64,000 nt of DNA from Certhia americana (lineage: Eukaryota > Chordata > Aves > Passeriformes > Certhiidae), in the NCBI GenBank assembly GCA_018697195.1, contig CM031864.1, positions 26,104,637 through 26,168,636 of the forward strand, given 5' to 3'. Shown here piece after piece: positions 47,501 through 61,017 of the stretch. The translations under genes were made by a program, and so were the position numbers. The notes below the pieces were generated by a model. The model had not been told where the DNA came from, ran no database searches, and worked only from the letters and a program-made list of their open reading frames with translations. Position 1 is the stretch's first letter. Every line of letters starts with the position of its first letter.

Positions 47501-48803
47501 ACACAATTAATCCAACCTTAAGGATGTGTGCTATAAATCCTGATGACCCTTTGGCAGTGTGAGTGTTACAGAATAAGTAGCTCTAGGCACATAGAATGAA
47601 ATTCACCAAAGACAAGATGCCTTGGAGATAAAAAAAATCTGGAAAATTAAAAAGGGAAACGTCCCTTTCTCTTCCCCCAAGTTCCCCTCCCATCCCCATG
47701 CCTGCACACAACCTTTCACATCTTAATTGATTTATGTGTGGGCAAACATCACCTGCATGACTTATTTCTGAAAGAATTTTAGTGCTTTGGAAGTACTTAA
47801 GGGGGGAACAGCCAGATTCATAGCTGGCATAACTTTGCACAGCTCTGCTGAAGTCAGGGGATTTATAATGACTTGAATACTTAGGAACCAGGCTTAAAAT
47901 ATGCAGCTACAGAACTGCAATACTTCCTTACTCGGAAAAGTTTTCCTTTGGGTGAATCTCACACTGAAAGATGAAACACCTCAACCCTTTCTCCAGGAAA
48001 AAGGGGGAAGTGTTCATACTGGACTTGTCAGAGCTGCTTCATTTATGGCCAGTGTGGCTTAGTAAGATCTTCTGAGCATCAGCATGTGGGAGACAGCTCT
48101 GTGCAGGGAAGAGCAGTTTCTATGGATATCTTTCTGCCTTACCTGCTCTGATGCTGTGGCAAAGATTTATTTATGTCTGCACTGCAGCTCCATTGCTGCT
48201 GCCTTGTCTGAAGACACCATTTGTTCCCATCTGCTGCTGCAAGGGGGGAGCTGATGTAGCTGGATGGGAAGGGGAGGCCATGACTGCAGACTTGGCTGTG
48301 GATAGTCTGCAGGCAAAACCCCCAAAACTACTTTGCTGGAATTTTTTTAATAGGTAAATGCTTCTGTGGGGAATCTGATCTCTTCTCAGGAGAGACCATC
48401 ATTTCCCAGGTGGTGATTGGGCTGGTTCAGTGCTGTCTCCAGGGAATCCAGCCAGAATCCCCAAACCTGCCCTGTGGTCCTGCCTGATCACTACAGGGAA
48501 TGCAGCCTTCATTGCTGCTCATTACCTTAAACCAGGCACAGAACAGCCCCACCAATTCTACTGTTTGGGACAGGGAGGTGTTGCTCAGTTGCCCTCTCAT
48601 TGACCCCAAGAAACGATGCAGCCAGAAAAAAGGAATGATTCCATCCTTACCTTGGGATCCCAACGATAAAACAAGAGTCTAAATCAAGGACCAGGCTCAA
48701 ACTGCGCAGCTAGAGGAAGAACCACCTCATTCACACCAAGTTTTCCCCCAAAGTAGGTCTTGAGGAAGTTTGCCCTGCAAAGGACTTCACTGCTCTCAGC
48801 AGG
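44573..48803. other. No gene recognised; ~4.2 kb
   Basis: AT-rich overall. A GC-richer patch at 44,690-45,300 has overlapping frames of 83-126 codons on both strands and no domain. Nothing in 45.9-48.8 kb resembles a repeat, RNA or exon. Confidence 0.4.
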
Positions 48804-48894
48804 TAGCAAACAGAGAAGTAAGATCTGAAGCAAGCTCAGAGAAGGAGTCAGATCTGGAGCAAACTCAGAGAAGGACTAAGATCTGGGGCAAATA
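48804..48894. repeat. 29-bp minisatellite, about 3.3 units
   Basis: AGATCTG recurs at 48,821, 48,850 and 48,879. GAGCAAACTCAGAGAAGGA-type text lies between, and a partial unit stands at the left. The exact 29-bp spacing shows recent tandem duplication. Confidence 0.9.
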
Positions 48895-49451
48895 AAATGT
48901 TCAGTGTCATTTCAGGATTGAGCCACTGCACTTGCATGAGATGACTTTTATGTAACAAAGGAATGAAACACAGCACCAAATCCTTTTAAGGAACTCTAAA
49001 TACAATTTGTGTGCTAAACACCAGTGGCATATGTGAGAAGCAAAGTTATACACCACGAGTAGCCCCTGTGTTCCTGTTGCTTATCAGCCCTTCCAAGATA
49101 GTTGGCTAACAGTCTCATCTGGGAATTTTGAGTAATACTCAGAATTCCTTTGAACACAGAGTTCCATTAGCAGCAAATTAATTGGATCTGTAGGTTAGTG
49201 GGAAGTAGATTACCACAGTGAAGGAAAGTGGTGAGTGCACTGCACATTCCTAGTGCATTAGAAAACCTCTCCAGGAACAATCTTTGGAATATTTCCACAC
49301 AGGATGCATCTTATGAGTCTTAGGATTTCAGTGGTAGCCAGTGAAGAGCTGCTGGGAACAATTGCAAATTGCTTTTCATTGTCCTGCACATCTACTGGAG
49401 ATTCTATTTTAGATAATAATAAACTCTCAAGTTCAGAGTGAATGCCAGAGT
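48895..49451. other. No gene recognised
   Basis: AT-rich unique sequence between the minisatellite and the long CR1. Nothing is recognised in it. Confidence 0.4.
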
Positions 49452-50061
49452 GTGTTCAGATGGCCAAGAAGGAATCTAGGCCTGTCCCAGCCCTGGTGTG
49501 GCCACAGGTCCAGGGCAGTACCCATCCCCTGTGCTGGCACAGCTGAGGGACTTTGAGTGCTGTGTCCAGTTCTGGGCCCTCATGGCCAGAGAGCCCTTGA
49601 GGGGCTGCAGCATGTCCAGGGAAGGGAACAGAGCTGGGGAAGGGGCTGGAACACCTGGAGGGGCTGAAACACCTGGAGGGGCTGAGGGAGCTGGGAAAGG
49701 GGCTCAGCCTGGAGAAAAGGAGGCTCAGGGGGGACCTGCTGGCTCTGCACAACTCCCTGACAGGAGGGGGCTGTTGGGGGGAGTCAGGCTCTGATCCCAG
49801 GGAAGAGGGACAAGAGAAGAAATGGCCTCAAACTGTGCCAGAGGAGGGTCAGGTTGGACATCAGGAGGAATTTTTTCCTGGAAAGGGTGGGCAGGCATTT
49901 CCCAGGGAGGTGTTGGAGTCCCCATCCCTGGAGTTGTCCAAGGAATGCCTGGATGTGGCACTCAGTGCTCTGGGCTGGTGACAAGGTGAGAATCAGGCAT
50001 GGCTTGGACTTGATGGTCTTGGATGTCTTTCCCAATCTCAATGATTCTTGGATTCTGTGAG
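49452..50061 (+). mobile_element. CR1 LINE, longest copy in window (~610 bp)
   Basis: It starts in ORF2-derived text (TTCAGATGGCCAAGAAGGAA, GTGTCCAGTTCTGGGCCCTC) and passes through CAGCCTGGAGAAAAGGAGGC and CTGGAAAGGGTGGGCAGGCA. It ends at CCCAATCTCAATGATTCTTG followed by GATTCTGTGA. A 20-bp unit with ACACCTGGAGGGGCTG is tandemly duplicated near 49,650-49,685. No long frame survives. The clear 3' end and low apparent decay make it one of the younger copies here. Confidence 0.93.
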
Positions 50062-50340
50062 CAGGCTGGCTTCCAGCACTTGATAGCACCCAGAAGCAAC
50101 ATGTGTGCATTTTAAGAAAAGGGTTGAGCTCAGCATCACAATGTGAGAATGAAGGTATGGTCTGAAAGGATGACTATGGCACAGTTAAAGCCCCTGATTT
50201 TTAGCTTAATTTTAAGCAAGAAGTGCCACAAATCTACCAAACTTCTGAGCTTTCCTAAGATTTTTTGTGGATCTCCACCTACATGTTTACTATTTTCCCT
50301 TTGCTTTCTGCTTAGGGATTTTTTCCTTTGTTTGTTTTGC
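50062..50340. other. No gene recognised
   Basis: Short unique stretch between the CR1 and the T/G-rich tract. Nothing is recognised in it. Confidence 0.4.
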
Positions 50341-50470
50341 TTGTTTTTATATTATGCTTTGGGGTTTTGGTTTTGTTTGGGGCTTTTTTTTTTTTTTTTT
50401 GGTTTTTTTTTTGGGGGGGGGGGGGGTGTTTTTGGCCTTGATATATATTTAAGTTTTTGGGGGTTTTTTT
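50341..50470. repeat. T- and G-homopolymer low-complexity tract
   Basis: GGGG groups alternate with T runs. T17 at 50,384-50,400 is followed by GG, T10 and then G14 at 50,413-50,426. This accounts for the glycine/phenylalanine-rich frames seen here. Long homopolymers also make the base count unreliable. Confidence 0.95.
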
Positions 50471-51957
50471 GCAATTTCCATGAATTTATATTAACAAATC
50501 CCTAGTTCTTGTGATTTCTACCCCTAGTCTCATCACTTTCTGTTGTCACTTTTAGGTTAGATCTTTGCCATCAGCTTAATTCCTCCTTTCCTTTATTTCC
50601 TGTATTCTTTATTGGCACAGACTGGTAGTGATTTGCCACAATTGGAGCTGAAGAACTCTATGTAAGTCCCAATTTTCCCCATATCTTTACTAGGAACTAA
50701 TACAAAGCTAACAAGCCATCTAATATTTCCTAGAAACATCAGCTGCACTGAGCTAGTGCTTTAGCTTAATTCAGTTTATTGTCTCAGCAGGTTTACACGT
50801 TTGCAGAATTCCACAGATTTTCACAATGCTGGGGATTGGTGATGTTTGTATGGATTGGCCTGTTCCCTGGTGATGGAGTGTGTGTAATCATCATTTTCTA
50901 ATATGCAAAAATTAGAAGCAAAAGCAGCCCAGTGCCACCACTCTGTGATAATTGATGCTGGCTTTATGGATTATATTTTCTTTACTGAGGACCTTTCACT
51001 GAGCAAATTTGACAAATGAAAGCACTTGCTGAGATTTTATTTCTCTGGCAATTTTCTGTGTTTTCTTCCACTAGCAATATAATATTTTTGTTTGTGAAAG
51101 GAAGAGTTATTGTTTATCCTCGTTATTTGCCTCTTAGAGCTGAAGTAAAAATAACTGATATTGAGGACACATTAAAATGGAAGCAGGTATGAAAGAGCAG
51201 CTTCTGTAACAAAAGCCACTTTTAGAGAAAATTTTACAAACTTGCTTGTGGAAAACTACAGCAAGTTGCTCCAGAAGACAAATGATAATTTAACTTGCTG
51301 GGATATTTGGCTTTTTAAAAATCTTCCCAGACACTTTAATGATCTAAACTACGCTTTTAAGAATTCCATTTATTTGTGTTTCTCTGGTAAGCACCAAGTC
51401 CAGGCTGTGCTGGAAATGCAGAGCAGGAGGCAGCTCATTTTCCTGGGCATATTCAGCAGCTGAAGACACAGGATATATTAGAAAATCTGACTGACTACCT
51501 CTGTTTCCCAAGATCTGTTTCACTCAGCCTTCAATCTCCTTCTCCTGTCAATCTTTAGGAAGCACAGTTCACATGTGACCCTTGGGAGGTGGATGAGCAG
51601 CACCAGTAGGATTTATTCTGTCCGTGGGTACTTTGAGAAGGGGAAATAGCTGTGGTGTGCAGCTGAAGCCTGGAATCTGGGACATCCTTGTTGTGGACGT
51701 ATTTCTTGTGAGGGGGTATGACTAGAAGTATCTCATTTATTCCTTCTGGAAAAAAATAATCAAAAAGAATTGTTCACAGAATTGCCCACAATAAAGAGAA
51801 GAAATGCAGTGACTGCCTTTGCAAGATGAACTTCAGGATTTGCGTTAATCATTCATCTCCATGTGGCAAAGAAGTATTTGTCATAAAAGAGGTGTCATTC
51901 ATCCAAATGACATTTGGACATCAAAAGAAACTATGGGGTTATCTACAGTATCCATGG
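50471..51957. other. No gene recognised
   Basis: AT-rich unique sequence. Nothing is recognised in it. Confidence 0.4.
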
Positions 51958-52105
51958 AATTCCAGAATGGTTTGGGATGGAAAGGACCTTAAGGGACCTT
52001 AGAGCTCAGCCTATGCCACCCCATGCCATGGGCAGGGACACCTTCCACTATCCCAGGATGCTCCAAGCCCCATCCAACCTGGCCTTGGGCACTTTCATGT
52101 TCCCT
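51958..52105 (-). mobile_element. CR1 LINE 3' fragment
   Basis: ATTCCAGAATGGTTTGGGAT, GGACCTTAAGGGACCTTAGA, CCCCATGCCATGGGCAGGGA and CTCCAAGCCCCATCCAACCT are antisense CR1. A small duplication (AAGGGACCTTA) is present. Confidence 0.9.
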
Positions 52106-53505
52106 CTCCTCTGCCTGGGCCATACAAACAAGTTTCGAGGTGTGCTCTGGCTCCTGGAATCTCCAGGGGCTTTTGTACAACTCCCAACTTTTCAGGAATA
52201 CACAAAGCAACAAATTGGAGCCAGGTTTTAAGGTTTTGGAAAATAAAGAAGACAAATAGACACAAAGATTTTCAACCAGGCACATGGCTCAGTGCCACGC
52301 ACAGAAATTAACTGGAATTAATCCCTTTTCTCTGCAAGTCTTGCAGGAAAGGTGCCTCCAGATGCTTTTCATCAGGTAGGAATTCAGTATTTATCAGCAG
52401 ATGATTGGGCGAGATGTATTTATACAAAAAGCAAATAAGCTGAGAACTGGAATAACCACACTACCCCAAAGGGAATATCATGGACAATGTTTTTCTGTCA
52501 GAAGCTGAAGAAAGTGTCGCTGTTAAATTTCAATGAGAAAATGCACACCCACACCCCCACTTACTGCATCGACTGATGCTGATGTCATGAAATGTGGATG
52601 AAAAACAAGATTTTTTTTCTAAGTCCAAGCTGTCTGCTGCAAAATCTGTTCTTATTCAATCTTTCTTTTTCTTCCTTGTTTGTTTGTAAGGTGATTGAAA
52701 TGGTCAAGCCTGGAAATTTCCATCACTCTCTTTCTAGAAATTAAAAAATTTATTTAGTGGCTTCTTAATTGAAAATTTAATTTATTCTAACAGCATTTAC
52801 AGTAAATATACAGGTAAGCTTTGAAAAAGAATATTTAATCATTTCACTAGTGTAAAGCAGATTTTATTTCTAACTTTAGATTTTATTCGCACAATGAACA
52901 AATAGTTTTAGTAACAAATTCAGATACTGGCTCAGGCTCTAAAACATGATTTAAGGTGTGCTACTGCACAGCAGGGCATCTTTAATTGTCACTCTGTAAC
53001 ACTTTGTTAAGAAAAGTGTGATTGATGTCCTTTAAATGTTTCGTAATTTTTCCTTTAAAAGAAAATAGATTTATTGGCATTCACTGGGGCCCAAGTTCCT
53101 CCATTATGTATGTCTGGAACTACTTAGAAATTTCAGATGTAGTCACATCTCTTCTACATTCTCTTTTCTTTAACTTCATTAAGCAATCTTAAAGCCATGG
53201 GATCAGACCTGGTATTACTGTTTTATAATTATCTTTTGAATTCCTTTTGTAACCCGAATATGAACCAGTCCACAGAAAAAGTAGCATTTTGTTAAAGGCA
53301 ATTGAAAAAAAAAAGTAATTCCATATTTCTTTTCATGCTTTACTGTTTGAAATCCCATTGAAGTATAATTGCCAATGTTTTTACTTCCTCTGTGCTTTAA
53401 AACAATATAAGTAGAAAGTCTAATTAAAACAATAGCTGCTAGTGATAAGAAAGAGAAAAGAAAGGATGACAACAATTATTCTGTGCTGTTAATAACAGCA
53501 TAATC
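52106..53505. other. No gene recognised
   Basis: AT-rich unique sequence with runs such as TTAATTGAAAATTTAATTTA near 52,767. No repeat family or exon is recognised. Confidence 0.4.
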
Positions 53506-53706
53506 AGGAATCCCTGTGAGGTTGGTGAGGCCCTGGCCCAGGGTGCCCAGAGAAGCTGTGGCTGCCCCTGGATCCCTGGCAGTGTCAAAGACCAGGCTGG
53601 ACAGGGCTTGGAGCAACCTGGGACAGTGGAAGGTGTCCCTGCCTGTGGCAAAAGGTGTAATTAGAAGATTTAAGGCCACTTCCAACTGAGGCTGTTCTAT
53701 GATTCC
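53506..53706 (+). mobile_element. CR1 LINE 3' fragment
   Basis: TCCCTGTGAGGTTGGTGAGG, CCCAGGGTGCCCAGAGAAGC, GGACAGGGCTTGGAGCAACC, GAAGGTGTCCCTGCCTGTGG and TGTTCTATGATTCC are in sense order with an intact 3' end. Confidence 0.93.
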
Positions 53707-56700
53707 TCTTTTGTTCCTATAAATTATAATGAAATAACTTTCTATTTAAGTGAAATTACCTTTTCAAGTGGTTTGTGGTTTTGGGGTTTTTTTTAAGTAC
53801 TTTTTTTCAATCTCAAAGTACTTCATAAGAGGCAAAACAATCTCCTTAGGATCTGTAAACTGGCACAACAGAGGGGATTTAACACCTTTGGAAGGATTGC
53901 TTGTGAGAGTGATGTGCATGAAGCAGTTGTCTCTCCCTGTGCTGTGAACAATGGGATTGCTCTGGAGTTGGAGCAGGAAGGATGTTAAAAGCTGTGGGGT
54001 ATTTGTTGATAAATTTGTAGGAGTTGCAGTTGGCTGTACTGCTTGCCTCCCCCACATCCTTCACTGCAAATTCAGTGCTTAGTGACTCTCCCACCCACTC
54101 CCTGTCAAAAACCCTCTGAGTGCTTGATTTGAAAAACATAATGTCTGAATTTTCTGTTGTAGCTGTTGCCAGGTTGTCTAAACTCACACAGCACCAAGTT
54201 TTTCTCCAAGCTCTAAAGGTAGAGCTCGTGTTAGAAAATCATCTTCCCCAGATTAGTAAGGCTATTTCAAAACTTTGAAAAAATAATAAAAAAATCTCAG
54301 TGCCTAATGCTTCTATTAGCCAAGTACACAAAGCAAAGAATGTCTTAAGTTGTGTGCTTTGCTGGGAATTCCAAAAGTGATGGCTCTCCTGGGGCCAGTA
54401 TAATTCATACAGCACTTTAACCTGTGATTAATTACAAAGGCAGCAGAAGTTTTGCTCCTTCCCACTTGTGTTTTCATCAACACTGAAAATCCTAAAGCAA
54501 ATCTGGGCTAGGCTCTAAGAGACTCAAGTGCCTTGCTGGGCTGATTAAAAACTAACCATCCTGCTGAGCCTTGGAACAGCACCAGGGAAAACTGGGATCT
54601 CTGGGGCGGCCACATCTACCAGACACTGATGCTGGAGAGAGCAGCTTTGTTGTTGTGAGGGGAAAAGTGACACTGAAAGAGGGAAAAAAGACTTCTGCAC
54701 AAGTGTAAAGCTGATATGTGGGAGAACAGGTAGGACTTTGGGATTTGGGAATACCGGTTTTTATGGGGTTTGTGAATTTCTGATGTGCTTTGGGGGTGGA
54801 GAGAGGAAAATGGTGATAATGTTGTGGGAGCAGTTTCAACTGAACCACTGCAGGGTGAATCACAAACTGGGGAGTGTGGCCATGCAAAGAAACTCCCTGC
54901 CTGGGCTCTGCTGTGGCTGTAGATCAGGAGCAGAAGAGATTGAAAGTGGGAACACAAGATCCATCTTCTTGTGAGTGGAGAGTGGGCACATCCCAGTGCA
55001 TTGACTGAAAAGGAAAATTTGGGTTTGTGGAAGGCAGCCAAGTTCTTCTTGGGAGAGCTGGGAAAAGCAGTCAGGAATACCTCTGGGAGCCACAACTCCT
55101 TGAAGTGTCTCACCCAACATAGGATGTATTTGTGAAGGATTAGGATCACTGAGACCACACAAAAAGCTGTTTGCCATTACTTCCCCTTCCCCGCTTTCCT
55201 CCCTTCACAGATTCTACAAAATTCATTGCTCTCAGCAAGAGGTGGGAGTGGAGAACTGCAAAAGTTGTACTTTGTGCTCGTTGTCACTGTGGTGGTGGCA
55301 GTGACCCAGCTGTCGCTCCCTCCCCTGGTCCTGCACCTGCCCTAGGGCACAGCTGGGCTCTTCTCCCTCCTTTCAGAGATATTCAGGGAGCCACACAAGG
55401 AAGTGAGACAACCCATATGAGTAAAATAAATCAGAGATATAAGAAAGTAAATGGTTCTGCCTTTCAGTTTTTGGAAATGCACGAAGAGAGGCAGCAGCTG
55501 GAGCTGAGCAGGGGAAGGGCAGAGCTGTAATCAAAATGCTTATTTTTCAGCAAGCCCCAGATGCAGATCAAGAAATGCAAAGTTTGTGCTGACGAGGAGA
55601 CAAGGGCCTCAGTTCTTATCCAGCAGAGGGTAAATTAAAAAAAAAATTATGGAGAACAGCAATTTCTCTCTAAGTGTTTGATGCTTTGCATATTTACCCT
55701 AGAGTTATTTTCTTTCTGTAGATGAAATAGAATGGTCTGTTTGTTTCCCAAACAGCCCTACCTTGCCCACAGGCCATGACCTCTCCAGCTGGCAAGCATG
55801 AACTGGTCTGGAAGGAGAGTTTTCCAGGCGGCGTGGCTTATGAGAAGTTAGAAAGAGTATAGGCAAACTTGTAAATGAGTGGAACTCCCAGGCAAGGAAA
55901 CTCAGAAACAGCAAAGACAGATTTTGCCCATTTGGTATTGCCATGGATTGAGAGAATGAAGTTTTGGGGGAATGGACATGAGCAATATTTGCACGCCTAA
56001 ATGAATATTGAACAAGTTTCTCGGGCTTGTCCTAGAAATATCCAAGCAGCCCCATTGCTGAATTGTGGGTTCAGTTCAGCATAAACATGAAATCTATAAA
56101 GAAATCTGGGTCTTTGGTCTCTGGCCCTTTGGACAACCTCACATTAAATCTTGATGTTAACCCTATGTGATCTATTCTTTGTCTGTCCTAAACAGTAACT
56201 GAGATAGATCTATAAAGAGCATGAATTTAAGGAGAAAGTACAGATTCTTGGCCAGTTAAGTGGTTTTTATTTTGTATTTCCATTGCACCATATATTACAG
56301 CATAGGCTGCTCTTCAGTATATCATGGGAATGCAGGGAAAATATGAATAGCTTGGCTCATAGATTTAAAAGCACTGGATCATTCTGTGTGTGCTCCCAGC
56401 TCCTCTTTGAAATTATCCTCAGTAAAAAACATGTATTTACATTCAGATCAGAAGTATCCACAAGAGGCATGCAGCTGTGGAATGTGTTACATATTGTAAT
56501 TATAAAGATATATTTGTTCCCTTTTCATGGGAATAGATTCTGGTATTGATTTGTTCTCACTTCTGCTCACCTCCACTGAGGCAGTGGGGGGAAGGTGGAT
56601 TTTATGGGAAACAACGTTAATTGCCTTATCTCTAGGGAAGAAATACAGTCATTGAAAACCTCAGTTACAACTGGGTAACAATTCCTCCAAACAGACTCAG

Positions 56701-59700
56701 ACTAATGATCCAAGCCACGTTCTTTCTTAATTAAGATTATGGTTATAGATGATTACTGGGATACTTGGAAGGTTTGGGCAAAAAACCGCCTAGAAATTCA
56801 AAGGGGAAAAAATATAATATCGAGAACACATTTTTAAAATCAAATGAAAACTGTATTTTCTCTAAATTGTTTTGAGAACGGGAATTTTTGAGTAGATTCA
56901 AAGCCATCTGATAAGAGAAAACCTGGACAAAAGCTTGAGTTTTATTTTTAATACTTAAAAAAAAAAGAACCAACAAAGAGTCAAAAGACCAAAAAATGAA
57001 CCAACTCAATCCCCAGACCCCACAAAGAGATCTTTGTGGAACATTCTGACCCTCAGTCTTGGCGCTTGTTTTCCTGGACATCAGTGGAGACAAACTCCAC
57101 CAGAATGAGCAGATGAGACCAGGGAGGCACATGTGGTCTGTCAGTCCAGGATTAGCTGCATGAACAGAGAGGATTTGTAGGCTTTGAACCTTCTTTTTAC
57201 CTCTCCTAGAGGCAGTGTCCCAAAACTGGTCATGGGCTGGATTGCTTTGGAAGTGCTGTTTTGAAAAGCAGTAATGAGTATGAATGAAGAACTATTATAT
57301 TGGCTGTTTTTCTTGAGCTGCTGGGCTTTTTTAGTTCTGAAATATGAGAGCCTCCAAAATTACCGCAGCAATATGGATATTGTTACTAGAAAGTTCCTTG
57401 TGGTTGATATAACCCCTCTATTCCAGTTTGTTTTAAGAATGGTTACAATATGCCCATTTCCAAAATAAAATAGAGGAGAGGAAAAACAAACCCTGTGTTG
57501 CAGAGAACGTTGCATCAGATAAATAGATCCTTTTTCTTGGCAAAATAACAACATTTTTCCTTCTTTGATATGGGGCAAATGGAACTGCTGAGCTGTGTTC
57601 TCCGCTGAGATTAGAGATGTATTTGGAGCCCAGAGCTCCCCTCTATCACAAGTTAGTATTAACAAAGCCACAAAAGCCTCTCTGCTTTAAGCACTGCTAC
57701 TACTGCTATTAAAGGGTGTTTCTACCTGAAAGTAGAACATGAATCGCTCTGGCTTTTCATCCACAAAGAAATGTTTTCAACTCCTTTGCTGAAACACTTC
57801 TATTCACAATGTTTTTTCTGCCATGGTTTAGATGAAGACAGCACAAAGGTTCTCTATCTTATATGCCCAAGAGGAACATCTTCCTTCTCATCTCAGTGTC
57901 GACTCAAGCCAAGTGTTCTTCCTTTCCCCATTTTGGGTTTTCCAGGATTTTTTTCCTACTTTTATTTTCTTCCCCCTTGCAATTATCATAGGCACCTTTT
58001 GGCCCAGATGGTCCAGTCTTGCATGAAAATTAGATTTTAATTAATCTCTCACAAAAATGTCTGCCTTCTGTGGATGATGTCACATTCCCATTATCTAACC
58101 CTTAATAACTGATTATGGCCTAATTGAATGTACTAGAGGAAAAACGACAGGATGTCAGGATATAAAGTTCATTAAGGAAAATCAATTTGCAAGGCTTTAA
58201 ATTGCATTAAGGGGTACCCTTTAAATCATCTAATGTATTTCTTCCTGGTTTGGGAAGGTAAATAGGCACATTGTAGAGAAATATGTGCAAGGAGAAGTGG
58301 TAGGTTTTGTGAGCAAATTAAATTGCAAATGACTGAAGATCAGACAACAATTCCATTATCAATGACAAGCTGCCAAGGTACTCAAAGAAATACTTTGCCA
58401 AGTGCCTTGTGTTTTCCATTTCTTTGTCATTTAGAAATAAATAAATCTTGCTTGGAGGCTGGACCAAGATCTCTTTCATTTTATTAAAAAAGCCAGCCGA
58501 GAAGGGTTAATGAATATCAACTCCATTACTTGCTCTCCAGGATGGATTTGGCAGCACCTTTCCATGCCAGACTGGATGTTTTCATCTTTTTCAAGTCTAT
58601 AAACAGTGGAAGCTGCTCAGAGTCATATTCCTGGCACCAGAAGCAGCTTGGATGCACTTCAATTTGTGTCTTTTGTGCTCTGGAGTGAATTCATGACTTT
58701 GTGAATTGTTTAACAAAAACAGGCAGTGGGAGAGAACCTCACCTTAGCAGGCAACTCCTGGGGCTTGATTGAGGTTGTGGTGACACACAGGTGACAGCTG
58801 ATGTCCCATGGAACTGGAACACAACAGACACCGGGGTGTTCATGGCAGGGGCTCAGGGCATCTGCACCTCATCCAGGGGAGGGAAATTTGGAACTATTCC
58901 AAGACGGAAGATAAGGATGGTGGTGAATGGACTCTGAGGGGTGGGGAAAGAGGATAAGGATGATAACTGGACCCTGAGGTGTGGACCAGGCTACCTGACA
59001 TGTACTGGTGTGGCCTGGCTGGTACTGGACCATTCATTGCTCTTCACGATCTCCGTGCTTTAGCATCAGGAAAAAATGGGTTTGTTCAAAACTTAAACAA
59101 AGTTATAGGAAAACCCCACAGTATTACAAGGTTAATTCACTCAGATTCCATTCTGGAGTAGAAGCTTTTCTCTTCAGCAATCATGTTTCTCCTTGATGTT
59201 GTTTTGGGCTGGATTTGGGGATCATAACAAGGGCTGGTCCATTTATACCCCTTCTCCTCTGGTATTTGGCATTGACAAATGTCCCCCTCCTATTTCTTTC
59301 CAGGCCGGGGACAGCAAGTCCTGTTGTGCTGACTGCAAAGGTACATGATGAGATAAGTCCCCAAAATAAATCCAGCATCATGGACCTGAGCCAGTCTCAT
59401 TCTACTCCAGGAATTCTTTCTCCAAGATCCAACTGCTCACCAGAATTCCACATTCTTTCTTGGCTTCAGTGGGATGAGGAACCCAGATATCTCAGTATGC
59501 GAAAGCAGCCTCTTGTTTATTGTGATTCTCAGGAAAGATAATTAATTAGGACTTCAAAGGAAGGAGATGGCATGTGTAGCATAAGCTTTAAGTCACATTT
59601 TGTCACCTCCCCAGAAGTTGTTTAAAGAGGGGCGAATTGGTACAGTGTGTCTTCCTCTTTGAGAGGGTTTATACAGAGGTTTTTAATTACTTTGGAGATT

Positions 59701-61017
59701 TCTTAAATGTAATTTTGTATGATGGCAGCTGGTACAAACTGGATGCCTCACTTTGATCTGCTGAGGAAGAGAGTGTGACAGTTTTCTTCAAATGAAGAGT
59801 AACATCAGCAGAAAAACAGAGAGGGAATTAACATATTGGAGCATCACTTTTCTTGTAATCATCACCCTATTAAACATGGAGGGGAGAATTTTGAAAATCA
59901 AGTTTGCGTTTTGAACAACGTTACTGGGGCTGAGTTGCCCTCATTAGCTATTTTGTACTAAATTTGATAAAAAACCTTTGGCTTACAAGCACTGGAAATG
60001 CTTTTTTTTTAATCCTGTTTTTAATCATTTTAGATCACCTACTAAATATCTTTTAATATTTTAATGGGTCTCTCATTCATATTAAAAAGAGGTGAATAAG
60101 TTGAATGGAGAAAATAAAAATGCAAAAATCTTCTCAGACTTTTGCTTCTCATAATGGTACCAGAATGAAATTTATGGTGCATCTGTGTTTTGCTTTACTT
60201 TCAATTTGCAACCATATTTTTTGCATATTTGATGTGACTGAAAAAGTATGTTGCGCATTTTTGCAATGAATTTGCATTCCAGGTACTAAATTTTAGCCAG
60301 TTTTCTTCTAAATTTTACATGACTCTAAGGCCATTTTGGGCTCTTTTTTTTTTGCAGGATTTTATGACATTGCCAGTGTCTTCCCTGAGTGCAAATAAGA
60401 TGCATCCAAATATACAGATGCTTATTTTTATGTCTTATCATCCCACAGATGAACTCTCAGTGAACATTTTCATTGTGAATAGGTTCCATTTTGTTAGCTT
60501 TATTTTCAAACCTATCTATTTGGGAATGTTAAAGAGGGAGAAGATGCTTTTTCTAATTCCTTTTGTTTATTGTGAACACATATAAAAATTCCTACAAATA
60601 TTAATTGAAGCTTTTTTTCATTGAAAGCTTTTATTCCCAAGGAATATAACGCCTATATTTTGTGTGCCAAAGCATCAGGTTAATTTTTTTTTCCAGGGGA
60701 ATCAATGAATCCTTTCTTTCAGGAGAAAGTTGCTTTTGGATGATTCCTGTTTTTATTAGGCACTGATTCCATGCAAGACATCCAGAGAGAAGGGAAAGGC
60801 TAACACCCTTGCATTGACAGCTCTTCTTGCAGATGGTTGGAGGGGGGCTTTAATTATGGTTATTCTGCTTAATTATGATTTTGTGATGTTCTTTTAATTG
60901 AAGATTTGGTGTGCAGCAGAATCTGCATCAGAAAAGCCATTGAATTTGGCATAAAAAGTCTTCAGCCCACAATCCCAGTTTGTCCCATGTATTGAGGCCT
61001 TGGCAGCTCATCTCAGG
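53707..61017. other. No gene recognised; ~7.3 kb mostly unique
   Basis: The longest stretch without a recognised transposon. A 180-codon minus frame at 54,616-55,158 is serine/leucine-rich, overlaps two other long frames and has no domain. A block at 58,060-58,500 looks like conserved non-coding DNA. Nothing else is recognised. Confidence 0.4.
58060..58500. promoter_or_regulatory. Candidate conserved non-coding element
   Basis: About 440 bp of repeat-free, non-coding, high-complexity AT-rich sequence with many TAAT/ATTA and CAAAT cores (GGCCTAATTGAATG, AAATTGCATTAAGG, AAATTAAATTGCAAATGAC). It contains no long homopolymer or frame. It resembles vertebrate enhancer-type conserved blocks. The judgement is by eye. 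Confidence 0.25.

Noticed and set aside
54616..55158. 180-codon minus frame
   Set aside because: No domain or signal peptide pattern. It overlaps other frames of 105-111 codons on the same strand, consistent with chance.
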